Source of the DNA: Azospirillum ramasamyi
GTDB lineage: Bacteria; Pseudomonadota; Alphaproteobacteria; Azospirillales; Azospirillaceae
Direction of reading: 5' to 3'
Assembly (NCBI RefSeq): GCF_003233655.1
Contig: NZ_CP029831.1
Coordinates: forward strand, 375,501-439,500
DNA length: 64,000 nt
The notes under the pieces are model-generated. The model was not told the DNA's origin. It made no database searches and saw nothing but the letters and a program-made list of their open reading frames with translations. Position 1 is the first letter of the stretch, and the number at the start of each line of letters is the position of its first letter. Below, piece by piece: positions 17,276 through 25,999 of this stretch. Both the position numbers and the translations under genes were made by a program.

Positions 17276-19338
17276 TGCAGTTCACGCAGGACGACCGTCT
17301 TCTGTCGCTGGAAACGCCGGCCGGCCCCGACGTGCTGCTGGTGGAGCGGGTGCGAGGGCGCGAGGCGCTGTCCAGCCCCTTCCTCTACCGCATCGACGCG
17401 CTCGGCCCCATCGAGCCGCTGGCGGCCGAGACCATCGTCGGCAACGGCGTCAACATCGGTTTCCGCCAGCTGGACGGCCAGCGCCACTACGTCAACGGCA
17501 TCGCCCGCTCGCTGGGCGTCGGCGTGCCGGTGGGGCGCGATCAGCGTTACTACACGATCGAGGTGGTGCCCTGGCTGTCGCTGCTGTCCTACACCAGCGA
17601 TTGCCGCATCTTCCACAGCCTGGGCGGCGGCGGGCCGATGGCGGTGCCGAAGATCGTCGAGACGATCTTCCAGGAATTCGGCTTCTCCAACTTCGAGTTC
17701 CGCAGCCTGAGCGGCACGTACCAGCCGCGCGAATATTGCGTCCAGTACAACGAGACCTATTTCGACTTCATCAGCCGCCTGCTGGAAGAAGAGGGCATCT
17801 ATTACTACTTCGCGCATGAGCGCGACCGCCACAGGCTGATCCTGTCCGACAGCGCCGCCGGCTATGCCAAGCTGTCGCCGGCCACCCTGCGCTTCAACCC
17901 CAGCGGCCAGTATGCCGACCAGATCGAGCGGTGGGAGCGGGTCTATTCCATCGCGTCCGGCCGCTGGGCCACCAAGGACTATGATTTCCAGGCGCCGCGC
18001 ACGGCGCTGGACAGCGGCGAGGCGTCGGTCGCCAAGGTGCCGGTTTCGACCAGATACGAGCTGTTCGAATATCCCGGCCGCTATGCCACGCGCGACGCCG
18101 GGTCGGCGCTCGCCCGCCGCCGGATGGAGACGGAGGAGCGCGGGCTGGAGGGCGTGCGCGGCACCGGCGCCTGCCGCAGCCTGCATCCCGGCATGACCTT
18201 CGCCCTGACCGACCATCCGACGGCGGCGGAGAACAACCAGCCCGTCGTGGTGGCGGAGCTGGAGTTTGACGCCTGCAACGAGGGCTTCCTGCCCGGCGAC
18301 AAGCGCAAGGCGTCCTACGGCAACAGCTTCCGCGCCCTGCCGGCGAAATCGGTGGTGCGGCCGGCGCGGCGCACGCCGAAGCCGTCGGTGCGCGGCATCC
18401 AGACCGCCTTCGTCGTCGGTCCGGCGGGGGAGGAAATCTACACCGACAAGTTCGGCCGCATCATGGTGCAGTTCCATTGGGACCGCCGCGGCCGGTCGGA
18501 CGAGAAAAGCTCCTGCTGGATCCGGGTGGCGCAGAGCTGGGCCGGGCACCAGTGGGGCATGCAGACGGTGCCGCGCATCGGCATGGAGGTTCTGGTCGAT
18601 TTCGTCGACGGCGACCCCGACCGCCCGATGGTGATCGGCGTGGTCAACAATGCCGACGCGCTGCCGACCTACGCCCTGCCCGAACACAAGACGCGCTCCG
18701 GCATCAAGACGCGCAGTTCGCCCGGCGGGCGCGGCTTCAACGAGATCCGTTTCGAGGACAAGGCCGGCAAGGAGCAGGTCTTCGTCCATGCCCAGCGCGA
18801 CTATGATCTGCGCATCGGCCATGACAGCCGCAGCTCGGTGGCGGCGGGCCAGCATGTGAACGTCGGCGGCGGCCTGTGGGAATGGGTGGGCAAGAACCAT
18901 CACGCCACGGTGGACGGCGACCATGTGGAGGCCATCGGCGGCGGCGTGTCGCGGACGGTCGGCGTCGATCTGCACGACAGGATCGGCACCAACTATGCCG
19001 TCCATGCCGGGGCGAACCTGTGCCTGGAGGCCGGGGCCTCGCTGACGCTGAAGGTCGGCGGCAACTTCATCACGCTGAGCCCGGCCGGCATCGCCATGAA
19101 CGGCACCATGGTGCTGATCAACAGCGGCGGCGCGGCCAATGGGCTGAGCGCCTCGCCGGCCATGCCGGCCAAGCCGTCGCCGGCCGACAAGGACAAGGGC
19201 GGGACGATCGCGGCCCCGCCGAAGGCGAAGCTGCCGCGCCCGGCGCAAAGCCACACCCCGAAGACCGCGGCCCAGGCCATGGTGATGCGCAGCGCCGCCG
19301 CGTCCAACACGCCGCTGTGCGAGATCTGTCAATCATGA
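17275..19338 (+). CDS. tssI: T6SS spike protein VgrG (TssI)
   Basis: A 687-aa VgrG. It begins MQFTQDDRLLSLETPAGPD with the phage gp27-like half, including EYCVQYNETYFDFISRLLEE. The gp5-like OB fold and triple-stranded needle follow, with the conserved FGRIMVQFHWDRRG and QSWAGHQWGMQTVPRIG segments. After the needle only about 70 residues of Pro/Ala/Lys-rich tail remain, so it is a structural spike without a fused effector domain. The last residues (CEICQS) are Cys-containing. The start ATG shares a base with the tagF stop, and its stop overlaps the DUF4123 gene start, so spike and adaptor are made together. Confidence 0.93.
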   Translation: MQFTQDDRLLSLETPAGPDVLLVERVRGREALSSPFLYRIDALGPIEPLAAETIVGNGVNIGFRQLDGQRHYVNGIARSLGVGVPVGRDQRYYTIEVVPWLSLLSYTSDCRIFHSLGGGGPMAVPKIVETIFQEFGFSNFEFRSLSGTYQPREYCVQYNETYFDFISRLLEEEGIYYYFAHERDRHRLILSDSAAGYAKLSPATLRFNPSGQYADQIERWERVYSIASGRWATKDYDFQAPRTALDSGEASVAKVPVSTRYELFEYPGRYATRDAGSALARRRMETEERGLEGVRGTGACRSLHPGMTFALTDHPTAAENNQPVVVAELEFDACNEGFLPGDKRKASYGNSFRALPAKSVVRPARRTPKPSVRGIQTAFVVGPAGEEIYTDKFGRIMVQFHWDRRGRSDEKSSCWIRVAQSWAGHQWGMQTVPRIGMEVLVDFVDGDPDRPMVIGVVNNADALPTYALPEHKTRSGIKTRSSPGGRGFNEIRFEDKAGKEQVFVHAQRDYDLRIGHDSRSSVAAGQHVNVGGGLWEWVGKNHHATVDGDHVEAIGGGVSRTVGVDLHDRIGTNYAVHAGANLCLEAGASLTLKVGGNFITLSPAGIAMNGTMVLINSGGAANGLSASPAMPAKPSPADKDKGGTIAAPPKAKLPRPAQSHTPKTAAQAMVMRSAAASNTPLCEICQS

Positions 19339-19994
19339 CTCCCGGCCAGATTCCCAGCATGACTCCCGGCACGAACAGGGCGATGGCCGGGCCTTCGCCC
19401 CGCCGGTCGCCGCAGGAGGTGGTCGCCCGCCTCGCCCATCATCTGTGGCCGCAGGAGGATGAGGGGCGCGCGCTCTACATGATCGTCGACGCCGCGCGCG
19501 ATCCCGGCCTCTACCCCGGCCTGCTGGCGCGGGAGGAGGAGACCGACATGCGCTCCCTCTACCAGGGCGACACGGCGAGCGAACTGGCGGAGGTGGCGCC
19601 CTATCTGGTGCGGCTGACGCGCGGCGGCGCGGTCGCCGACTGGCTGGTGGGGGAGGGCTGGGGCCGCGGCTGGGGCATCCTGCTGCTGGCCGACGACGAC
19701 ATCGACGCGGTGCGCCGGCATTTCCGTAAATTCACCATCGTGAACGGCGAGAGCGGGGCGGCCTACCTGTTCCGCTTCTACGATCCGACGGTGCTGGGCA
19801 GCTTCCTGCCGATCAGCGACGAGGCCCAGCGCGCCGCATTGTTCGGTCCCGGCATCCGGTTCATGATGGAGGATGCGGGCGCCGACGCGCTCGTCCTGTT
19901 CGAATCGGTCAACGGCGACCTGCGCCGCGTCGAAATCCCGCTGCGGACAACTCCGGTTGCAGCATCGGGTGCCGATGCGCCCCGCGTCCGCTGA
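19335..19994 (+). CDS. DUF4123 T6SS effector-loading adaptor
   Basis: A 219-aa soluble protein of the DUF4123 (Tap-1/TEC) type, judged from ALYMIVDAARDPGLYPGLLA, the acidic YQGDTASELAEVAPYLVRL block and the FRFYDPTVLGSFLP motif. DUF4123 proteins bind a specific effector and load it on VgrG. The start overlaps the vgrG stop by 4 bp, which supports a spike-adaptor pair. Unusually, the next gene is a bare PAAR protein and no obvious effector gene follows. A second in-frame ATG eight codons in is an alternative start. Confidence 0.82.
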   Translation: MTPGQIPSMTPGTNRAMAGPSPRRSPQEVVARLAHHLWPQEDEGRALYMIVDAARDPGLYPGLLAREEETDMRSLYQGDTASELAEVAPYLVRLTRGGAVADWLVGEGWGRGWGILLLADDDIDAVRRHFRKFTIVNGESGAAYLFRFYDPTVLGSFLPISDEAQRAALFGPGIRFMMEDAGADALVLFESVNGDLRRVEIPLRTTPVAASGADAPRVR

Positions 19995-20018
19995 TCCCGA
20001 GGCCGGAGGAGACCGCCC

Positions 20019-20309
20019 ATGCCACCCGCCGCGCGCCTGACCGACATGCACAGTTGCCCGATGACGACCGGTCCGGTTCCGCATGTCGGCGGTCCGATCG
20101 TCAGCCCCGGCGTGCCGGCGGTCCTGATCGAATTCCTGCCGGCGGCGGTGGTGACGGACATGTGCGTCTGCGCCGGCCCGCCCGACGCGATCGTGAAGGG
20201 ATCGGCGACGGTGATGGTCGGCGGCCGGCCGGCGGCGCGGCTGGGCGACCGGACCGCCCATGGCGGGGTGATCGTGACCGGGGCGCCGACGGTCGTGATC
20301 GGCGGCTGA
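20019..20309 (+). CDS. PAAR-domain spike-tip protein
   Basis: A 96-aa protein made up of a single PAAR domain: MPPAARLTDMHSCPM at the start, VSPGVPAVLIEFLPAAVVTD in the middle, and ATVMVGGRPAARLGDRTAHG near the end, with the metal-binding His/Cys residues visible. PAAR proteins cap the VgrG trimer and sharpen the type VI spike. No C-terminal toxin extension is present. It lies 24 bp after the adaptor gene with a GGAGGAG ribosome site. Confidence 0.92.
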   Translation: MPPAARLTDMHSCPMTTGPVPHVGGPIVSPGVPAVLIEFLPAAVVTDMCVCAGPPDAIVKGSATVMVGGRPAARLGDRTAHGGVIVTGAPTVVIGG

Positions 20310-20352
20310 GGGCCGGGCAAGAGGGTTTGGCAGAGGGGTGGGGGAGCGTGGA

Positions 20353-21960
20353 ATGCTGAGGCTGAGGATCGTATCGGACCATCGGGCGTCGCTGGGCGGC
20401 AATGCCGAGAAGACGCTGCATGGCGGCGACCTCACCGTCGGGCGCGGGGTCGAGAATGGTTGGATCCTTCCCGATCCCGACCTTCTGCTGTCGCGCCAGC
20501 ACTGCGTCTTCGAGAAGACCGGGGCCGGCTACCGGGTGATCGACACCAGCACCAACGGCGTCTTCCTCAACGGCTCCGACCGGCCGCTCGGCCGCAGCGT
20601 GCCGGCGGATCTCAGGTCGGGCGACCGCATCCGCATCGGCCGCTTCATCATCGAGGCGACGGTGGAATCGCTGTCCGCCCCCAGCTTCACCGAGATTTCC
20701 GGCGCCTTCCGGCTGGGTGGGACGGATGGCTCGCCCGATCCCTTCGCCGCGCCGCCGGCGTCCGCCGCGGCACCGGACCAGTTCGGCGAGCTGTTCGCCG
20801 ACCCCGCAGCCCGCTCCGGCGATCACCGGCCCTTCGAACACCAGCCGCTGCGGTCGGAAGAGGCGCCCTTCGATGCCTGGACCGCCTCCAGCAGCGGCGC
20901 CGCCGCGCGCGAACGGGCGGACGACTGGCGGTTCGGCACCGTGGATGACCATTCCGACCCGCTGAACCAGTCGCTGTCGATCGGCGTTTCGTATCAGCCG
21001 CCCGCAGCCCCACCGCAGCCGATGGCTGGCGGCATTCCCGACGATTGGGACGACGACCTCCTCGGCACGCCGCAGCCGGCGGCGCCGGCCTTTCCGGATC
21101 CGGGTTTCCCCGCCGTGGCGAAGACGGCCCAGCCGCTGCCGGAAGACTGGAACATCGACGAGACTCTGCCCGACCCGGCCGCCGACCCGCTGCCGGACGA
21201 TTCCGTCATCGTTCCCCATGCGGCGTTCCATGCCGCGCCGCAGGCCGTGCCGGCTGCGCCGCCCGTGGCGGCTGTGCCCGTCGCCGCCCCCGTCGCCGCC
21301 CCCGTCGCCGCCCCCGTTGCCGCCCAGGTCGCCGCGCCCCGGGCCGATGCGGGAGCGGCGGTCGCCGCCTTCTACGAGGGGTTCGGCGCGCCGCTGCCGG
21401 CGGGCGGGCTGCCTGACCCGGACGCGATGATGCGCAGCATGGGCGAGGCCTTGCGCATCAGCCTGGGGGCGCTGCATGCCTCGCTGCGGGCGCGCTCCCG
21501 CTTCAAGGACGAGTTCCATCTGGAGCAGACCAGCTTCCGCCCGGCGGGGGAGAACCCGCTGAAGCGTTGCGAGACGCTGGACGAAGCGGTGTCGGTGCTG
21601 GCCGACCCGCGCCTGCGCGGCTTCCTGCCGATGGGCGACGCGGTGCGCGAGGCGGCGAGCGACGTGCAAATCCACCATCTCGCCTATGCCGCGGCGCTGC
21701 AGACCGCGCTGAAACAGGTGGTCGCCAAATTCGATCCCGGCGCGCTCAGCCAACGGCTGGAGACGCGGCTTCTCGACAGCATCGTGCCGGGGGCGCGCAA
21801 GGCGCGCTACTGGGACCAGTACGAAACGCTCTACAAGGATCTGGTGGTCGAGTTGGAGGAGGATTTCGACCGGGTCATCGGCGACGCCATCGCCCGCGAA
21901 TACGACCGCTTCGTGCGCGGGGACTCCCCCGGCGCCCCGGACGGCGGCAAGCCGGACTGA
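20353..21960 (+). CDS. tagH: T6SS-associated FHA-domain protein TagH
   Basis: A 535-aa protein. Residues ~1-95 form an FHA phosphothreonine-binding domain (VGRGVENGWILPDPD, LLLSRQHCVF, TSTNGVFLNG). The middle is a long acidic, Pro/Ala-rich linker with a run of VAAPVAAP repeats. The C-terminal ~190 residues match the TagH/VasC-type domain, with FLPMGDAVREAASDVQIHHL and RARSRFKDEFHLEQ. FHA proteins read the phosphorylation mark laid by the PpkA-type kinase to trigger type VI assembly, and the kinase is the next gene. A GTG five codons upstream is possible, but a GGGGGAG ribosome site stands at the right distance for the ATG at 20353. Confidence 0.85.
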   Translation: MLRLRIVSDHRASLGGNAEKTLHGGDLTVGRGVENGWILPDPDLLLSRQHCVFEKTGAGYRVIDTSTNGVFLNGSDRPLGRSVPADLRSGDRIRIGRFIIEATVESLSAPSFTEISGAFRLGGTDGSPDPFAAPPASAAAPDQFGELFADPAARSGDHRPFEHQPLRSEEAPFDAWTASSSGAAARERADDWRFGTVDDHSDPLNQSLSIGVSYQPPAAPPQPMAGGIPDDWDDDLLGTPQPAAPAFPDPGFPAVAKTAQPLPEDWNIDETLPDPAADPLPDDSVIVPHAAFHAAPQAVPAAPPVAAVPVAAPVAAPVAAPVAAQVAAPRADAGAAVAAFYEGFGAPLPAGGLPDPDAMMRSMGEALRISLGALHASLRARSRFKDEFHLEQTSFRPAGENPLKRCETLDEAVSVLADPRLRGFLPMGDAVREAASDVQIHHLAYAAALQTALKQVVAKFDPGALSQRLETRLLDSIVPGARKARYWDQYETLYKDLVVELEEDFDRVIGDAIAREYDRFVRGDSPGAPDGGKPD

Positions 21961-22022
21961 CCCGCCGCGGCTTCATCCTTCGACACCGCCAGCCCCCTTC
22001 CTGAACCGGACCGCATCCCGCC

Positions 22023-24335
22023 ATGGCCCAGCCTCCCAACGGTACGCCCGACGGCACCCCCGACCAGCCTCCCGCCGACAGCCACGAGCCCACGGCCATC
22101 CTGCCGACCGCTCCTGGGGCTCCGGCTGGGGCTGCCGATCGGGGGGCGGATGGCGAGGCGACGAGGCTGACCACGCCGCCGGCCGCAACCGCTTCGGTAA
22201 CCGGGGCGTCCGTCTCCGGTGTCGAGGCTTCGGGAGGACGGGCGGCGCCGGCGCCGATCGGGCCGGGCACCCTGCTCAGCCACACCTATGAGGTGGACGG
22301 GCTGATCGCCCGCGGCGGCATGGGCGAGGTCCACCGCGCCCGCCATGTCGACATGAACACCTGGCATGCGGTGAAGGTGATCCGGCCGGAACTGGCGCAG
22401 GACGCCAAGATGGTGGAGCTGCTGCGGCGCGAGGCGGCGGCGCTGCGCGAGATCCGCCACGAGGCGGTGGTGTCCTACGATGGCGTCTTCCGCGACGAGT
22501 ATGGCCGGATCCTGCTGTCGATGGAGTATCTCGACGGGCCGTCGCTGCAGGAGGTGCTGCAGGGTGGGCCGCTCGGCCCGGACGACGTGGCGATCCTGCT
22601 CGACCGCATCGCCTCGGGTCTGGCGGCGGCGCACCAGCGCGGCATCGTCCACCGCGACATGTCGGCCGACAACGTCATCCTGCCCGGCCGCGAGATCGCC
22701 AACGCCAAGATCATCGATTTCGGCATCGCCAAGCAGACCGCCGGCGGGGCCGGGACCGTCATCGGCGACGCCTTCGCCGGCAAGTACGGCTATGCCTCGC
22801 CCGAGCAGTTCGGGCTGTTCGGCGGAGAGGTCGGGCCGCAGTCGGACATCTACAGCGCCGGTCTGGTGCTGGCCGCGGCGGCGCTCGGCCGTCCGCTGGA
22901 CATGGGCCGCACGCCCCAGGCGATGATCGAGCGGCGCATGTCCGTGCCCGACCTGTCGGCGCTGGACGAGCCGCTGCGCGGAGTCCTGTGCTCCATGCTG
23001 GAGCCGGACCCGCAGAACCGGGCCGGATCGATGACGCAACTGGTCGGCGCGCTGACCCGCCGCCCTGCGGAGATCACGCCTTTCGACGCCGCCCCCTTTC
23101 CGGCGGCGACCCCGGCGAAGGAGGAAGCCAAACCGGCGGTGGCCGAGGCCGCGAAGGCCGGCGGTCAGGCGAAGACCGCACAGACGGCGGCAGAGCCGAA
23201 GAAGAAGGCTCCGGTCGGGCTGATCGCCGGTGGCGTCGGCGGTCTGGCGGCGGCCGGAATCGCCGGTTTCCTGCTGTTCGGCCAGTCGCAGCCGCCTGCA
23301 CCGGCACCCGCCCCGACGACGGCCCCGGCGCCGGTGAAGGAGGCGTCGGTTCCGGCGGCATCCGCCACTCAGGCTTCCGCACCGCCTGCCACTCTGCCCG
23401 CCATGACGACGGCGCCGCTCGGCGCGCCCGCCTCCCCCACGGCTGCGGCGCCCGTGAAGGCGGAAACGCCGGGCCCCGTCCCGGTCGAGCCCGCGGTCGT
23501 CCAAGCTCCCGCCGCCCCGGTGCCGCCGCTGCCGGCCGCCCCGGCGGTTCAGGCCGTCACGCCTTCGGCCCCGGCCCCGATTGCGACCCCGGCTCCCGCA
23601 CCGGCCCAGATCGTGCCGGCCGCCGTTCCGGCCGCGCCGCCGGTGCCGCCGATCACGCCCGCCGAGGCGCGCAGGAGGGTGGAGGCCGCGGCGGCGGGGC
23701 TCACCTGTGCCGGCGTCAGGGCGGTGGAAACGGGCAAGGGCCTGCGCATCGGCGGCCATGTCGGCAGCGACGCCGATGCCGGCACGCTGAAGGCGGCGAT
23801 CACCGGGCTGCCGGGGGGTGTCGACATCGCCGCGCGCGTCGCCGTGCGCCCCTGGCCGCTGTGCGAGGCGCTGGGCGTCGCCGGACTGCCGGCGCGGGCG
23901 GAGGCGCAGGCGGCGGATGCGCTGGAGCTGGGCTTCAACCGGCCGTCGATGGTCTACCGCCAGGGCGAAAAGCTGGAGATCACGGTGACCCCCGGCATGT
24001 CGGGCTATCTGACGGTCGATTACATCGACATCGAAGGCAACGCGATCCACATGGTGCCGATGCGCCTGCGCCGCGACGACCGCGTCGATGCCGGCCGCCC
24101 CGTCACGCTGGGGATCGCCCGCTCGCCCAGCGACCGCGTCTACACCATCGCCCCGCCCTATGGCCCGGCGATGATCCTGGCGCTGGTGACCAGCGAACCG
24201 CTGTTCCCCGCCGACCGTGAGGAGGTGGAGCCGGCCGGGGCTTATCTGGCGAGCCTGCGCGCGGCCATCGCCAAGGCCGAGGCGCAGGGGAGCGTCGTCG
24301 TCCAGTCCGCCTTCTTCACCACCATGGCCGAGTAG
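22023..24335 (+). CDS. PpkA-like transmembrane Ser/Thr kinase with DUF4384-like exported tail
   Basis: A 770-aa Hanks-type kinase. After a disordered N terminus, the kinase domain covers ~88-340: Gly loop ARGGMGEVHRA, Lys118 in AVKVI, catalytic HRDMSADNV (Asp212), DFG at 232-234 and the GYASPEQ substrate loop, all intact. A single membrane helix lies at ~398-420, followed by ~160 residues of Pro/Ala linker and then a periplasmic C-terminal domain. The end carries a DUF4384-like stretch (MVYRQGEKLEITVTPG) that resembles the tail of the caspase at 5379. Position next to tagH and tagF supports a role as the type VI activating kinase. No PppA-type phosphatase gene is adjacent. Confidence 0.88.
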   Translation: MAQPPNGTPDGTPDQPPADSHEPTAILPTAPGAPAGAADRGADGEATRLTTPPAATASVTGASVSGVEASGGRAAPAPIGPGTLLSHTYEVDGLIARGGMGEVHRARHVDMNTWHAVKVIRPELAQDAKMVELLRREAAALREIRHEAVVSYDGVFRDEYGRILLSMEYLDGPSLQEVLQGGPLGPDDVAILLDRIASGLAAAHQRGIVHRDMSADNVILPGREIANAKIIDFGIAKQTAGGAGTVIGDAFAGKYGYASPEQFGLFGGEVGPQSDIYSAGLVLAAAALGRPLDMGRTPQAMIERRMSVPDLSALDEPLRGVLCSMLEPDPQNRAGSMTQLVGALTRRPAEITPFDAAPFPAATPAKEEAKPAVAEAAKAGGQAKTAQTAAEPKKKAPVGLIAGGVGGLAAAGIAGFLLFGQSQPPAPAPAPTTAPAPVKEASVPAASATQASAPPATLPAMTTAPLGAPASPTAAAPVKAETPGPVPVEPAVVQAPAAPVPPLPAAPAVQAVTPSAPAPIATPAPAPAQIVPAAVPAAPPVPPITPAEARRRVEAAAAGLTCAGVRAVETGKGLRIGGHVGSDADAGTLKAAITGLPGGVDIAARVAVRPWPLCEALGVAGLPARAEAQAADALELGFNRPSMVYRQGEKLEITVTPGMSGYLTVDYIDIEGNAIHMVPMRLRRDDRVDAGRPVTLGIARSPSDRVYTIAPPYGPAMILALVTSEPLFPADREEVEPAGAYLASLRAAIAKAEAQGSVVVQSAFFTTMAE

Positions 24336-24343
24336 TCCGGCCG

Positions 24344-25999
24344 ATGGACAGCGGCGGTCGGCGCCTTGCCGTCATCGGCGGCGCATTGGCGCTCTGCGCG
24401 CTGGCGGGCGGGATTCTGGGGGTGGGGATCGATCGGCTGAGCGGGCCGTCATCCAGCGGGCCTCCACCGACCCTCATCGCCGAATCGCCGCCGCCACTTC
24501 CGGTCGCCGGCACCGCTTCGGAAGCGCGTCCGGTTCCGGCGCCGCTCCCGCTTTCCGTGCTTGTCGACACGCCATGCCCCGATGGGACGCCGCCGGCCGG
24601 GCCGGCGCCGCGTTGCCACAGCCTGCGGGTGCCGTCGGATTGGCAGCGGCCGGACAGCCCGCCGCTCGACCTGTTCGTGATGGTGCTGCCGGCGCTGAGC
24701 GGCGCGCCCGCCGCCGACCCGGTGGTGGTGCTGGCCGGCGGGCCGGGGCAGGGCGGCAGCGACGATCCGCGCGGCACCGCGGCGATGCTGGAGCCGATGC
24801 GGGCCACCCGCGACATCATCCTGGCGGACCAGCGCGGCACCGGCCGCTCGGCGCCCTCCCTGCGTTGTCCGGCGCTGGATCCGCTGCGCACCTGGTTCGG
24901 CGGCGTGACGGCGGAGGATGCCGTCGCCTGCCTCGATTCGTTGCGCCGCGCCGGCTACCGGCTTGAGGATTTCGACAGCGGGCGGAGCGCGGCGGACTTG
25001 CGGGCGCTGCGCGGCGCGCTGGGGGTGGAGCGCTGGAACATCGTCGCGACCTCCTATGGCGGGGTGCTGGCCCAGGCGCTGCTGCGCGCCGACGGGGGGG
25101 CGGTGCGCAGCCTTGTGCTGAACTCTCCGGCGGCGGTGGATGCGACCTGGCTCGACCTCGACCGCCTGACCGCCATCCGGCAGGCGCATCGGCGGATGGT
25201 GGAGGATTGCGCCGCCCAGCCCGATTGCGCCCGCGCCTTCCCGCAGCTTGGGCAGGCGGTGGAGCGGCTGTCGGCGGCGCTGGAGCGGCGGCCCCTGGAG
25301 TTGCGCCTGCGCCATCCCGGCACCGGGCGGGAAAGCGTCCTGCAACTGTCCTGGCCGGTGCTGGCGACTGTCCTGGCCCTGCGGCTGGGCGGCGCCGATG
25401 GGATGGTGGTGATGCCGGCCCTGCTCGACCGTCTCGACCGCGCCGTCGCGCAAGGCGGAGGGACGGGAACCGGCGGGGCGCTGCGGCTGGAGGACTCGGC
25501 GGTTCTGTCGCTGCTGGTGCCGCCGGCCATCTGGGGCGTGCTGGGCAACCTCGCCTATGGGCTGAACCTGACGGTGGGGTGCCGGGAGAACCGTCCGCGC
25601 ATCGATGCCGCCGCCGCCCGGCGCGCCGCGGCGGACCTGCGGCCATACGTGGTGGCCGAGGCGGTGGAGACCGATTACGACGCCGCCTGTCCGGTTCTGA
25701 ACCTGCCGCCCGTCGATGCGTCCTTCTACCGGCCGGTCGAGTCCGAGGTGCCGGCGCTGATCCTGACCGGCGTGTACGACACCTTCACCGCTCCGGCGCG
25801 CGCCGGGGAGATGGGCCGGAGCCTGCGCCGGGCGACGCTGATGTCCTTCCGCGGCATCGGCCATGACGTGCTGGGCGTCAGCCCCTGCGGGCGGAGCGCC
25901 GCCGCGCGCTTCGTCGAGACCTTGTCCACCGGCGATGCCGGCGCCTGCGTCGAGCGGCTGCTGCCGCCGACCTTCGCCACCCGGCTGCCCGCGCCGTGA
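24344..25999 (+). CDS. exported alpha/beta hydrolase with TAP-like C terminus
   Basis: A 551-aa alpha/beta-fold hydrolase with a hydrophobic N-terminal signal or anchor (residues ~9-32). The oxyanion region is VVVLAGGPGQGGSDDPR, followed by LADQRGTGRSAPSLRCP, the TAP/prolyl-aminopeptidase-like pattern. The nucleophile is Ser237 (ATSYGG), and a likely acid and base lie in VYDTFTAP and GIGHDVLG. This type includes tripeptidyl aminopeptidases and esterases. It starts 8 bp after the kinase stop, so it is probably in the same transcript. The exported location suggests an envelope role; the substrate is unknown. Confidence 0.82.
   Translation: MDSGGRRLAVIGGALALCALAGGILGVGIDRLSGPSSSGPPPTLIAESPPPLPVAGTASEARPVPAPLPLSVLVDTPCPDGTPPAGPAPRCHSLRVPSDWQRPDSPPLDLFVMVLPALSGAPAADPVVVLAGGPGQGGSDDPRGTAAMLEPMRATRDIILADQRGTGRSAPSLRCPALDPLRTWFGGVTAEDAVACLDSLRRAGYRLEDFDSGRSAADLRALRGALGVERWNIVATSYGGVLAQALLRADGGAVRSLVLNSPAAVDATWLDLDRLTAIRQAHRRMVEDCAAQPDCARAFPQLGQAVERLSAALERRPLELRLRHPGTGRESVLQLSWPVLATVLALRLGGADGMVVMPALLDRLDRAVAQGGGTGTGGALRLEDSAVLSLLVPPAIWGVLGNLAYGLNLTVGCRENRPRIDAAAARRAAADLRPYVVAEAVETDYDAACPVLNLPPVDASFYRPVESEVPALILTGVYDTFTAPARAGEMGRSLRRATLMSFRGIGHDVLGVSPCGRSAAARFVETLSTGDAGACVERLLPPTFATRLPAP

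Noticed and set aside
16831..19332. An 833-codon frame antisense to vgrG
   Set aside because: No motif and Arg/His/Gln-rich; the VgrG frame is certain.
24344..25999. TAP-like hydrolase as a T6SS effector
   Set aside because: It carries its own signal or anchor sequence and lacks a link to VgrG or PAAR, so delivery by the T6SS is unlikely.
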